A DNA stretch of 64,000 nucleotides from Elymus sibiricus (taxonomy: Eukaryota > Streptophyta > Magnoliopsida > Poales > Poaceae). Shown piece by piece: positions 9,925 through 22,688 of the stretch. The stretch covers positions 241,086,166-241,150,165 of the forward strand of contig CM077666.1 of assembly GCA_039707655.1 (NCBI GenBank). Direction: 5' to 3'. The first letter of the stretch is position 1, and each line of letters starts with the position of its first letter. The position numbers and the translations under genes were made by a program. The notes under the pieces were generated by a model. The model was not told the origin of the DNA. It ran no database searches and saw only the letters and a program-made list of their open reading frames with translations.

Positions 9925-11217
9925 TCTCCCCCCCCCCCCTTGGGAAAGATCCGCCCTCGGATCAATATCTTCATCACCATGGTAGGGGGATAGATCCTTG
10001 ACGTTGAAGGTGTCACTCACGTTGTACTTGTCTCGTGGGAGGTCGATCTTGTATGCATTGTCGTTGATGCGTGCTAGCACCTTGAATGGCCCATCGGCGC
10101 GAGGTAGAAGCTTTGATTTGCGCTCGTTGGGGAAGCGGTCTTTGCGAAGATGGAGCCACACGAGATCACCGGGGTTGAACACCATGGGATGTTTGGTTGC
10201 GTTGAGCTTGTTGGCGAGTCGTTGTACTTGGCGTTCTATCGTGAGCCTTGTGTCTTCATGCACCTTCTTGATATATGTTGCTCTTGCGCTTGCGTCCAAG
10301 TTCGCTCGCTCTTGTAGTGGTAGCGGTAGGATGTCCAATGGCGACAAAGGGTTCAAGCCATAGACCACTTCGAAGGGAGACTTGCCGGTTGTAGAGTGTC
10401 GTGCTCGATTGTAGGCGTACTCGGCGATCGGTAGGCATTCTTCCCATTCCGTGAGGTTCTTCTTGATCAACACGTGAAGTAGTGTAGAGAGCATGCGGTT
10501 GGTGACTTCCGTTTGCCCGTCGGTTTGTGGGTGATAGGCCGACGTGAATAGGAGCTTGATCCCGAGCTTGCCGCATAGTGTCTTCCAAAAGTAGCCAAGG
10601 AACTTGACGTCGCGGTCCGAGACAATTGTCTTGGGCATTCCATGAAGTCGCAAGATTTCCCTACAAAACAAATTTGCAACATGTGAAGCATCGTCGTTCT
10701 TGTGACATGGAATAAAATGTGCCATTTTAGAGAAACGGTCAACAACGACAAAAACCGAGTCTTTTCCATTTCTTGTTCTAGGCAAGCCAAGCACAAAATC
10801 CATACTAATGTTTTCCCATGGATGATATGGTAAAGGAAGTGGCATATGTAACCCATGAGATTGAGCTTGTGACTTAGCTTTGCGACATGTGGAGCATCGA
10901 TTGGTGTAGCGTGCGACATCGCGAAACATCTTGGGCCAAAAGTACATGTTGGAGAGTGTGGCAAAAGTCTTGTCACGACCGAAATGTCCCATAAGTCCAG
11001 CGCCGTGAGCCTCTTGCAAAAGCAACAAACGAAGAGAAGACTTGGGAACACAAAGTTTGTTAGCACGCATAAGGTATCCATCTTTGAGATAATATCGCTC
11101 CCAATAAGTGTTAGCAAGACACTTGGCATAAGGAGTTGCAAATGAATCATCATGCTCATATAAATCTTTAATGTGCTCAAATCCAACAACATTGAATTCA
11201 AGTTGGGTAACTATCAT
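9922..11217 (-). pseudogene. E3 integrase region of pol, 431 codons
   Basis: Ty3/gypsy integrase inserts the cDNA copy into chromosomal DNA. It holds the HHCC zinc domain (MGHFGRDK region, CSTCRKAK), the DDE core ([24 protein letters not shown]) and a C-terminal GPF/Y-like module ([10 protein letters not shown]). No chromodomain follows; the frame runs [13 protein letters not shown] into the PPT. This stretch is open, but a one-base loss at the ADALSRK junction (near 11225) puts it out of frame with RNase H, so the gene as a whole is broken. Confidence 0.88.
9925..9942 (-). other. E3 polypurine tract
   Basis: A sense run of G ending GAGA directly precedes the 3' LTR. It follows the conserved 3' end of pol (sense GGATCTTTCCCAAG). 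Confidence 0.85.
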
Positions 11218-12617
11218 GCACTTGCGTAAAGAGCGTCCGCTACAACATTCTCCTTTCCCTTGATATATTTGATGATGTAAGGGAAGGACTCAATAAATTC
11301 ACTCCATTTAGCATGCCATTTGTTCAATTTTGTTTGACCTCGAAGGTACTTAAGTGTTTCATGATCGGTATGGATGACAAATTCACGAGGTCGAAGATAA
11401 TGCTCCCAAACATGCAAGACTCTCACCAAAGCATACAACTCTTTGTCATAGATGGGATAATTAAGTTGTGCACCGGAAAGCTTTTCACTAAAATATGCAA
11501 TGGGTCGCTTTTCTTGCATTAGAACACCACCTATGCCATTACCACTAACGTCACAATGCACTTCGAATGTTTTCTCAAAGTTTGGCAAGGCAAGAATTGG
11601 AGCATGTGTAAGCAAATTCTTAAGCTCAAGAAATGCGGTATCTTGCGAAGGTCCCCAAACAAAAGGAGCGTTCTTCTTACTCAAAGCATGTAATGGTGAA
11701 GCAATGGTGCTAAAGTCCTTAACGAAGCGACGGTAAAATCCGGCGAGACCAAGGAAGCTACGCACTTGTTACAAGTTGGTTGGTTGAGGCGAAGTTTTAA
11801 TAGCATCAATTTTAGACTCATCAACTTCAACACCCTTAGAAGAGACAACAAAACCCAAGAGAACAAGCTTATCAACACCAAAAGTGCATTTTTCCATGTT
11901 AGCATAAAGTCTCTCGTCTCTAAGAACTTGCAATACTTCTCTAAGGTGTTTGACATGATCTTCAAGAGTTTCACTAAACACAAGAATGTCATCAAATTAG
12001 ACCACAACACAAATGCCAATTAATTTGCGAAGAACATAATGCATCACACGCATGAAAGTGCTAGGTGCTTGCGATAAACCCATAGGCATGACTAACCATT
12101 CATACAAGCCAAACTTTGTTTTGAAAGCGGTTTTCCATTCATCACCTTCATGCATGCGAATTTGATAATAACCACTTTTAAGATCAATTTTTGAGAAAAT
12201 GGTGGCTCCGCTAAGTTCATCAAGCATGTCATCAAGGCGTGGAATGGGATGGCGATATCTAACGGTGATAGCATTTATAGGACGGCAATCGGAACACATG
12301 CGATAGGAACCATCTTTCTTAGGCACGAGAATGACCGGAACGGCACAAGGGCTCAAGCTTTCGTGTACATACCCATTCTCCATGAGATGTTGCACTTGCC
12401 TTTGGATCCCTTTGGTTTCTTCGGGGTTGACGCGGTATGGTGCCTTGTTCGGTAGTGGTGCGCCGGGGATGAGGTCGATGCGGTGTTCGATTCCGCGTAG
12501 AGGAGGTAGTCCGGGAGGTAGCTCATCGGGAAACACGTCCTTGTATTCCTGCAAGAGGTGAGACAACACTAGAGGAAGATGTTGTGAAGTATTAGTCCGT
12601 TTAGCTTCACCTTGCAT
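11214..12617 (-). pseudogene. E3 reverse transcriptase and RNase H, disrupted
   Basis: Three pieces of one pol segment. RT (12617-11997) runs from ELPPGLPPLRG through DLKSGYYQI and KTKFGLYEWLVMP to VVV, then stops: the Tyr codon of the catalytic YFDD box has become TAA. The rest of RT (11981-11769) ends at another TAA before QVRSFLG. RNase H (11765-11214) has [24 protein letters not shown] and [10 protein letters not shown]. The gag frame also slips before RT near 12600. Confidence 0.88.
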
Positions 12618-14971
12618 AAAAGTACAAAGTGAACAACACTAGATGGGCTCTCACTCACATCCCTCAAATCTCTTTTGGTGGCTAGTAGAACTAAGTTTTT
12701 CCTGTCGCTCATCATGGAGTCACTCAATTTTGGCTTGTGGCGCTCACTCTCTTTGTGGTGGTTCTCTCTCGCACTAGTCTCTCCACGATGGCCCGATGCT
12801 TGATTGTCGGCGACGACTTGACTTGGAGACATTGGTCGGAGAACGAATTCCTTGCCCTTCATCTTGAAACTGTAGTGGTTGGTCCGTCCATTGTGGATGA
12901 CGCCTCGATCGAATTGCCATGGTCGCCCAAGTAGGAGGTGGCATATGGACATGGGAACCACATCACACTCCAAGGTATCTTCGTAGGCGCCGATCTTGAA
13001 GGATACTTGGACGGTGTGCTCCACTTGAATTGTACCGGAGTCGCTAAGCCATTGGACCTTGTAGGGGCGAGGGTGCGTCTTCTTGACCAATTGTAGCTTG
13101 GAGCATAAATCTTCACTTGCCAAATTGTGGCAACTTCCGCCGTCGATGATGATCTTGACGGAACGTCCTTGGATGCCCGCTTTGGTGTGGAAGATGTGGC
13201 AATGTTGGTCCTCGTCTTGATGTTGTTGAAGTGTCAAGACCTTGGAGACAACAAGAGCGGGGCTCGCATCATTGTCGCAATAGATTTGTGCATCTTCGTC
13301 TTCATTCACTTGTCGGTGCATAGCCACATGCTCGAGGTCTTCCATTTCATCTTCGCTCATTGAGTCGTAGGTGCCGTCGTCGTTGAGGATCATTGTGTGT
13401 CGAGTTGGACACTCGAAAGACTTGTGGCCTCGGCCCTTGCAAGTGAAGCACTTGATGTCACTTGTCTTGTTGGCATCCGTAGGAGGTGTCGATGACGCAG
13501 GCTTTTGCTTGGAGTTGCTTGTAGTAGGAGGAAAGCGACTCGAATATGTCGAAGGTTGCTTGGAGCTTGACTTGTCGCCGGTACTTGGTGTAGCTCGAGT
13601 CGTGGAAGGAGTTGTCGTAGTCGTTGAAGCTTGAGTGTATGAACCGTAGGTCTTGAAAGAGTACTTGGAGTACTTGTAGTCATCTTGCACTTGTCGCTCT
13701 GCCTTGGTTGCTTGGTGCACTAGCTCGAGGAGGTTGGAGTACGGTTGGAAGTCCGCTATTTTCTTGATGGGATGGTTGAGGCCATTCAAGAAATGCGCCA
13801 TAGTTTGTTCATCATCTTCCTTGACATTGGCTCGTATCATGGAAACTTCCATTTCTTGATAGTATTCTTCAACCGACTTGGTTCCTTGCTTGAGGAGTTG
13901 GAGTTTCTTGAAGAGGTCGCGGTTGTAATGTGTAGGCACAAAACGAGCTCTCATGACATCCTTCATTTGATTCCAAGTCGCGATGGGTGGCTCGCCCTTC
14001 TCTTGACGTCTTGCAATCACTTGCTCGCACCAAATGAGAACATAGTCTTGGAACTCGAGAGATGCCATGGCGATCTTCTTTTCTTCGTCGTAGTTGTGAA
14101 GGAGAAATATCTTGTCAACCTTCAATGCCCATGAGAGATATTCTTCGGGATCGTTGCCGCCGTGGAACTTGGGCATGGTGAACTTGAGCTTGCCGAAACG
14201 TTGTTCCTCATCATTTCTTCGTTGGTGATGTCGCTCCTGCCGTGGTGGTGGATCGTCATCCTCATGCTCCTCTCGATTTGCTTGGCGCGGTGGTCTTGGA
14301 GGTGGCATCCGAGCTCGATTTCGTCTTTCTTGGCGCTCCTCAAGGTGAGCTTCTTCGTCTTGTTGTTCATGTCGTAGCGCTTCTTCTTGTTCACGTTCAC
14401 GACGGTTGCGCTCATTCATGGCATGAGTTGCTTCTCGGAGAGCACGTTGTGCTTCAAGTGCTTGTTCTTCTCGGCGTAGTAGTTCTTGTCGGAGGGCGTC
14501 GCCGTCTTGGACATTTTGTCTTGAACATGATGGTACTTGGTCTTGGCGCGCTTGACGTTCTCGTGCTCGAAGTCGGTCTTGTAACCCATTGCCATGGAAT
14601 GGATTTTGTGGAGCTTGATGATCGTCATGATTAGTGCGCCGATGAGAACGTGCTCGAGATGGACTTGAGCGTGAAGAAGAATCCGAAGAGTGTCGCCGTC
14701 TTGACGAGGAAGTGGTGGAAGTGGCGCGGTTGGCCATGATGTCCCGCAATTCCTCCAGTTGAGATGAAAGCTTGCCGTTGAAGTAGTCCCTTGTTCGTGT
14801 TTCGGAGTGGCGCAAGTCGGTGGCGAGTTGCTCGATGCGATCTCCCAAAGCTTCACTTTCTTGGTGTAGCGCTCGTTGGACGCCGAAGAGATGCCCCTTG
14901 GTGACGTAGTCGTGCGTCTCCTCTTGCTCTTCAAAGAGCGGGTTCGCCGATGTAGTTGGTCTATCCATCAT
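12569..14971 (-). pseudogene. E3 gag plus protease, about 800 codons
   Basis: The start at 14971 gives MMDRPTTSANPLFEEQ, matching the conserved gag start; the frame is also open upstream, but the leader homology ends there. Order: coiled, charged N-terminal region with Glu/Arg repeats (residues about 120-250); gag core from about 260 (MPKFHGGNDPEEYLSW, MRARFVPTHY); CX2CX4HX4C zinc knuckle at about 507 (CFTCKGRGHKSFEC); protease-like DGGSCHNLAS at about 607 with LLGRPWQ downstream. The frame is open to 12569, where it ends after a frameshift before RT. The product would be nucleocapsid plus protease. Confidence 0.85.
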
Positions 14972-16375
14972 AGTCAAGTGGTGGTGAGTAGGAAATGAGA
15001 GAACAATACCAAAGTTACCTTTTCCGATTATTGAGGATGTATCAAGTATCACTCAATGTAATGCAACAATAGTTGAATTGGTACCGGGTTTGTTTCTCAC
15101 ACCTACAAGTAAGGCTTATGGAGTAGCTTGGTTAGGATGAGTGGCACAAACTTCAAGCAAGTGTTAGTCAAGATATCGAAAATGTTGAGAAGATTCACAA
15201 ATTGCAAGTAAGACAAATAGATCACACCCTAGTAGAACACTTGGAAACTCACACACGAAGATGAATGGGATCCATACAACCAAGGAATGAGCTCAAAATG
15301 TGGAACCACGGAAAATGCTCTTGTTGTACGGATGCTAGAGAGACACTAGCTCGATTGCTCAAATGGGCTTGATACGCTTGTGCACCAACCTAAGAGAGTA
15401 ACGTGCTTGTCTTCAATCCCAATGATGATATGTATGTCCTATATGATCTACTATGCAAAAGGCCCAATGCTATTGCTTACAAGCTCTTTGTTTCTTCTCT
15501 TTTGCTTAAAAGCTTTTTCTGTTTTTTTTACTATGCCAAAATGCTTGATGCTAGAGCCACTATCTAAGACAAGTAAGTAAGATATGCACAGGAGACACTT
15601 ATGGCACGATGTTGATAGCAAGATAAATGCACGCTAAATGTAGCTATGCGGAGTACGCCTATCACTATGGTGCACAAATGCGTGGCCCGACAATTCTCAA
15701 CTTGCTAGTCTCGATGGGTAAGTGACGCAAAATGGCTCAAGGTTATCAATACAATGGCAAGGGTAAGTATACGATGTCATCGAGGTTACCGTCCTTGCTT
15801 ACGGTTGGTATGAAATGAAGTGGTCGATGTCGAAGTCGAGGTTGGGGCGATGATGAATGGCGGTGTTGATGAAGATGAACCGTCCCTAAGTAGCCGAAAC
15901 ACCTTAGGACACGGCAACCGCAACTCAAAATCTCAAAGAACAGGGGTGTTAGTGCGGAAGACGAAGTATTGCAAATGTGTGTCAAAACTGGTGCAAAACA
16001 GGGTGTGACGAAATCTCTGGTGAGGCCGTGCGCACGGGGTTACAGGGGCCCGTGTGCACCGGGTATCAGGGGCCCGTGCGCACGGGGTCGTCTGCTGCGC
16101 AAGAACAATTCCAGATCCGTGGCGAAATTTCGAATTTCCGGTGAAATTGGTGGTGGGAAAGATGGGGGAAGGTGGAAAAGGGGTAGATCCAGTTGCCAAA
16201 CACGAAATTTGTGGACCAAAACAACAAAATATCACAAGATCTAACAAATGCAAAAAAAATTGGTAGGGCTATTTTTGTGTGGATTTTCGAAATTGGGACA
16301 AAACAAGCAAAATCAGGCTAGAAAGTGAGGGGTAGGGACTCCAAGATGTGAATCAACCTGGCTCTGATACCAAGA
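14972..16375 (-). other. E3 leader
   Basis: PBS 16360-16372 (sense TGGTATCAGAGCC) is intact. GTGCGCAC words lie at 16023-16087, matching this element's LTR word. The twin motif is at 15502-15515 and 15473-15485. The core is more diverged from the other leaders but the twin motif is kept. Confidence 0.85.
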
Positions 16376-16722
16376 TGTTGTAGGGTAGAGACCCTAGGTG
16401 AAGATCTTTTCACACTTGAAGTGTATGAGGGATGAATTCACAAGAACACGAGAGAAATCACTCAAACAAACCCAAATCACACATCCACTAGAGTAGCATA
16501 CATAGATCCACAAGCATACATAGACAATCAAAGGAAAATAGCACAAAGATAAGGTTCTTCCCACTCCAAAGGAGGTGAGGTCTTGATGATCCTATGATGG
16601 GGATCCTTCCCTAGAAGGGGTCTTGAATCCACAAGGGGATCTTCTCTCTAGGAGGTCTTGATCTCCAAGAGGAGTGGTAGATGAGCAAAGCCCTCTATGA
16701 ATATCTCAATACACTTTGCTAA
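16376..16722 (-). repeat. E3 5' LTR, 3' part (split by E4)
   Basis: Matches 8985 onward from TGTTGTAGGG. The last five bases GCTAA (16718-16722) are E4's left TSD. Confidence 0.93.
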
Positions 16723-17651
16723 TGATGCGGAGTATCCTACGGTCATCCCCATGGACCCACCTATGTCTCCCCAAGTACCAAGAGGACCGATGACACGAGC
16801 ACGTGCAAGAGCTCTCGAAACCGAGGTGACATCTCTCCTTAGTGAACTTCCATTCGACTCGAGTGAGACATGGCTACTACCTCAAATGGAGACACTTTGC
16901 ATACTTAGGTACAAAGGAATCGGCCAAGGAGAAGGAATGGGGCAAGATGGACACCAAGGACTTGGAAATGACTGTGCCCAGCCCAGGAACACCGGTACAA
17001 CCGCCCCACTACCGGTCAACAACCGGTCCACCGGTTTAACCGCTCCACTACCGCCCAAGTACCGGTCAACCTTCTGTATTCGAGCGGAGAAAGGCCGGTA
17101 CCAGCCCGGTTATTCCCCCAGCGCCAGCCAGCCCGGTACAACCGGTCCCCCAAGCGGTACAACCGGTCCTTCCTTCAGCGAACACCTCCAGGAACCGGTG
17201 CCTGAGCCCCCAGCGGTACAACCGCCCGCAAGTCCGGTACAACCGGTCAGCCTGCGCGCTGTGAAAGGGCAACGACCCATGTATCCCTCCACTTACCCCT
17301 TGGACTATAAATACTCGTCTCCTAGCTCCGAATTAGGGTTAGCAAAGTAGTTAGCTCTTTGAGATAGAGCTTTGCTCATCCATACCTCTCTCATGGTGAT
17401 CAAGACCTCCATGAGACCCATGTGAGAAGATCCGCTCCGGATTCAAGACCTCAACTCCTCTACGGATTGGGATGAACTAGCTACCGTGTATCCTCTTGTG
17501 TTGACTTTGGATCTTGTATCTCTACTATGTGTATGTGGATCTAGTGCATGTGTGATTTGGATTGTGTCATTTGAGTGTTCTTCTTGGATTTGCTCCTTTT
17601 CCCCCTCCTAAAGTGTGAAAAGATCGTCATCTAGGGTTCCACCCTACATCA
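16723..17651 (+). repeat. E4 5' LTR
   Basis: 929 bp. CCGGT-arm words occupy 16991-17250; the TATA box TATAAATA is at 17306-17313; a TTAGGGTTA telobox-like site follows at about 17333. The start encodes [15 protein letters not shown]. Confidence 0.95.
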
Positions 17652-19055
17652 TCTTGGATCAGAGCCACGTTGATTCACACTTTGGAGTTCTTCCCCTCCA
17701 CTTTCTAGCCCCAATTTTGTTGTTTTTGCCCAATTTCGAAAATTCCCCACAAAAATAGCCATACCAATTTTTTTGTGATTTGTTGGTTTGATGATGTTTT
17801 GCTGATTTTGATCCATGGATTTGCTGTGTTTCAAGTGGATCTAGCCTTCCCCACCACGAAATTCCCCAAAAAATTTCCTTTCCCCACCAATTTTCCTCTT
17901 ACATCTCGTGTTCTTCCGCCAGATTTGAAATCTGGAAATTTTTCCCGTGTTTACCGGTTGTACCGCCCAACTACCGGTCAACTACCGGTCGACCGGTACA
18001 ACCGCCCTACCACCGCCACACCTGACAACTTCCGCAACATTGACACTTTCTACGAGAAGGGTATCTTCCACAACGGTGCAGCGGCATCTTCGCCAACGTA
18101 CTGAAGACCGTGCACTCCCCTTCCTCGACATCGACAACGACCGTCTCACCATCGTGACACCACAACCGTAAGCAAGGACGGTAACCTCGACGACATCTTG
18201 TTCTTTTCCTTGCCATTACATTGTGAACCCCCGAGACCATCTTTTGCGTAGCTTTCCTACGAGACTAGCCATTTGAGTATTGCCGGCAACGCTACTTGTG
18301 CACTTTAGTGATACCGAGCCGCATAGCTACCATCGCGTGCATACATACTCATATCATCTCTTGTGCCAAAATTTTGTTCCCGCATATACATCATTGCTAT
18401 CATCGTAAGAGCATTTCGCATAAGTGGCCAAAGGAAAATATCGAAAGAAAGAGAAGCTTTTAAGCAAAGATAAAAGAGTAACAACAAGCTTGTAAGCAAT
18501 AGCCATAGCATCGCCACATTACATATCATATTTGATCATCTTGGATCATCGTGACCGAGTTCACCGAGAATCATACATACATAGCATAAGTGAGATAGGA
18601 AGCGTTACGTTTTGCCTCTTATAGGTTGTGCACAAGTTCGTATCCGCCTATTGAGCAATTGCGCTAGCGTCTCTCTAGTGTTGTGCAACACGAGCGTTTT
18701 CCGTGGATTCCACATTTTGAGCTCATTCCTTGGTTGCACGACCTCATTTATCTATCCGTGTGTGTGTTTCCGTGTACTCCTTATTGCTATTGGTCTACTT
18801 GTTTTCACGTGCGAACTTGTGAATCTTTTTCAACACTATTGATATCTTGCTAACAATTGCAGAAATTTTGTGCCACCATCCTAACCAAACTCCTCCAAAA
18901 GCTTTCCTTGTCTAGGTGTGAGATTGACACGATCTGGTACCAATTGCACTATTTCCATAATACCATATTGGGTGATCATTGATCCATCTTCAACATTGGA
19001 TAAGGTACATTGGTCTAGTTCATTTCTTTCTTCCACTAACACTTGTTTGAGAATC
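17652..19055 (+). other. E4 leader
   Basis: PBS 17655-17666 reads TGGATCAGAGCC, one T short of the canonical form; E7 and E12 share this. CCGGT words are at 17952-18006. The twin motif is at 18454-18467 and 18486-18499. No coding sequence recognised. Confidence 0.87.
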
Positions 19056-22000
19056 ATGGATAGGCCGAGCACTTCTATCAACCCCCTCTTCGATGAGTAA
19101 GAAGAAGCACCGAACGACTACGTCACCAAGGCTCACTTCTTTGGCGTCCAACGAGCATTACATCAAGAGAGCGAAGCATTGGGCGAACGCATCGAACAAC
19201 TCACCTCCGACTTTTGACAAACCCTTGATGACAAGCAATCTTCGCAAATGGACGAGTTCCGGACCATGATGCTCAACCGTGATTCTTCCACTTCCTCGTC
19301 ATCTAGATCAAGACGGCGCCATTCGAGCCGACACTCTTCGGACACTTCTTCGGATGCAAGTCTTCCACGAGCACACTCTCATCGTCCTCAAGCACATGAC
19401 GACCGGCAAGCTTCAAGAAACCCATTCCATGGCAATGGTTTGCAAGACCGCATACGAGAGCGCGAACGACAACAACGACAAGCACAAGCCAACGGGAACC
19501 AAGATCAAGTTCCACACCGCCAACGTCTAGTGCACCAAGACGACGACGCCCTACACCAAGAACGACAACGTCGTGAGGAGCAAGCGCTTGAAGCTCAACG
19601 TGCCCTACGCGAATCAACTCGTAACGTCGCCGAACGCAACCGCCGCGTGCGCGAACAAGAAGAAGCCGCACGACTTGAGGAGTGCCAAGAGATGCGGAAT
19701 CGTGCACGAATCCCAAGGCCGCCACATCAACTCAATCAAGATGAACACGACGAGGATGAGCTAGAAGATCAACCTCCTCGGCTCGAGCGTCATCGCAACC
19801 GCCGCCAACATAATGAGGAGCGCTACGGCAAGCTCAAGGTCACCATGCCAAAATTCTTCGGTGGAAATGATCCCGAAGAATACCTTTCATGGGCGTTGAA
19901 GGTCGACAAGATATTTCGCCTTCACACTTACGACGAAGAAAAGAAGATCGCCATGGCATCTCTCGAGTTCCAAGACTATGTTCTCATTTGGTGGGAGCAA
20001 GTGATCGCAAGACGTCAAGAGAAGGGCGAGCCACCCATCGCGACTTGGGATCAGATGAAAGATGTCATGAGAGCTCGCTTTGTGCCCACACACTATAGCC
20101 GCGACCTCTTCAAGAAACTACAACTCCTCAAGCAAGGCACCAAGTCGGTTGAAGTGTACTACCAAGAGATGGAAATTGCAATGATACGAGCCAACGTCAA
20201 GGAAGATGATGAACAAACAATGGCGCGTTTCTTGAATGGCCTAAACTATCCAATCAAGAAAATTGCGGACTTCCAACCGTACTCCAACCTCCTGGAGCTA
20301 GTGCACCAAGCAACCAAAGCGGAGCGACAAGTACAAGAAGACTACAAGTACTCCAAGTACTCTTCCAAGACCTACGGTTCATACACTCAAGCTTCAACGA
20401 CTTCCACAACTCCTTCCACGACACGAGCTACACCAAGTACCGGTGACAAGTCAAGCTCCAAGCAACTAACGACATCTTCGAGTCGTATTCCTCCTACTAC
20501 AAGCAATTCCAAGCCAAGAGCTTCGTCATCAACAACTCCTTCGGATGCCACCGACAAAACAAGTGACATCAAGTGCTTTACGTGCAAAGGACGAGGCCAC
20601 AAGTCCTTCGAGTGCCCAACAAGACCCACGATGATCATGAACGCTGACGGCACCTACGATTCTATGAGCGAAGATGAAATGGCAGCCATCGAGCAAGTGG
20701 CCATGCACCGCCAAGTGAATGAAGAAGAAGATGATCAAGTGTTTTGCGACAATGATTCGAGTCCCGCTCTTGTTGTCTCCAAGGTCTTGACACTTCAACA
20801 ACATCAAGATGAAGACCAACGTTGCCACATCTTCCATACCAAAGCGGGAATTCAAGGACGTTCCGTCAAGGTCATCATCGACGGCGGAAGTTGCCACAAT
20901 TTGGCAAGCGAAGAATTATGCTCCAAGCTACAATTGGTCAAGAAGAAGCAAACTCGCCCCTACAAGGTCCAATGGCTTAGCGACTTCGGCACAATACAAG
21001 TGGAGCACACCATCCAAGTATCCTTCAAGATCGGCGCCTACGAAGATACCTTGGAGTGTGATGTGGTTCCAATGTCCGTATGCCACCTCCTACTTGGGCG
21101 ACCATGGCAATTCGATCGCGGCGTCATCCACAACGGACGGACCAACCACTACAGTTTCAAGATGAAGGGCAAGGAATTCGTTCTTCGACCAATGACACCA
21201 AGTCAAGTCATCGCGGACAAGCAAGCATCTACCCATCGTGGAGCGAAAAGTGAGCGAGTGAGCCACCAAAACGAGAGTGAGAGCCACATGCCAAACATTA
21301 GTGACTCCACGATGCGTGACAAAAGAGATCTAGTTCTTTTAGCCACCAAAAGAGACTTGAGGGATGTGAGTGAGAGCCCATCAAGTGTTCTTCACTTTGT
21401 ACTTGTGTGCAAAGATGAAGTGGTGCGGACTAATACTTCACAACATCTTCCTTTTGTATTGTCTCATTTATTGCAGGAATTCGCGGACGTGTTTTCCGAT
21501 GAGCTACCTCCCGGACTTCCTCCACTCCGCGGAATCGAACACCACATAGACCTCATCCCCGGCGCACCACTACCGAACAAGGCACCATACCGCGTCAACC
21601 CCGAAGAAACCAAAGAAATCCAAAGGCAAGTGCAACATCTCATGGAGAATGGGTATGTACGCGAAAGCTTGAGCCCTTGTGCCATTCCGGTCATTCTCGT
21701 GCCTAAGAAAGATGGTTCCTATCGCATGTGTTCCGATTGCCGTCCTATCAATGCTATCACCGTTAGATATCGCCATCCCATTCCACGCCTAGATGACATG
21801 CTTGATGAACTTAGTGGAGCCACAATTTTCTCTAAAATTGATCTTAAAAGTGGCTATTATCAAATTCGCATGCAAGAAGGTGATGAATGGAAAACCGCTT
21901 TCAAAACCAAATTTGGCTTGTATGAATGGTTAGTCATGCCTATGGGTTTATCCCAAGCACCTGGCACTTTTATCCGTGTGATGCACTATGTTCTTCGCAA

Positions 22001-22683
22001 ATTAATTGTCATTTGTGTTGTGGTTTACTTTGATGACATCCTTGTGTTTAGTGGAACTCTCGAAGATCATGTCAAACACCTTAGAGAAGTATTGCAAATT
22101 CTTAGAGACGAGCGACTTTATGCTAACATGGAAAAATGCACTTTTGGTGTTGATAAGCTTGTCTTCTTAGGTTTTGTTGTCTCATCTAAGGGAGTTCATG
22201 TTGATGAAACTGCAATTGATGCTATTAAGAATTGCCCACAACCAACCAATTTGATTCAAGTGCGTAGTTTCTTTGGCTTAGCCGGCTTTTACCGTCGCTT
22301 TGTGAAGGATTTTAGCACCATTGCATCACCATTGCAAGCATTGAGTAAAAAGAATGCACCATTTGTTTGGGGTCCATCTCAAGATGCCGCATTTCTTGAG
22401 CTTAAATCCTTGCTTACACATGCTCCATTGCTTGCATTACCCAACTTTGATAAAACTTTTGAAGTGCATTGTGACGCTAGTGGTAATGGCATTGGTGGTG
22501 TGTTAATGAAAGAGAAACGACCCATTGCATATTTTAGTGAGAAGCTCTCCGGCGCGCAACTTAACTATGACAAGAGTTATATGCTTTAGTGAGAGTCTTG
22601 CATGTGTGGGAACATTATCTCCGTCCACGTGAATTTTTCATCCATACGGATCATGAAACGCTTAAGTACCTTAAGGGCCAAAC
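19056..22683 (+). pseudogene. E4 gag-protease-RT-RNase H, one frame with two early stops
   Basis: The conserved start MDRPSTSINPLFDE at 19056 meets TAA at 19098 (a CAA codon changed) and TGA at 19215; from 19248 the same frame is open for 1,113 codons to 22589. Landmarks counted from 19248: gag core near 200-330, zinc knuckle CX2CX4HX4C about 442, protease DGGSCHNLAS about 542, RT with YFDD about 927, RNase H start VHCDASGNG about 1075. A loss of about 10 bp at the NYPIYDKEL site shifts the frame; RNase H continues out of frame until E5 enters at 22689. Confidence 0.9.
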
Positions 22684-22688
22684 AAAAT

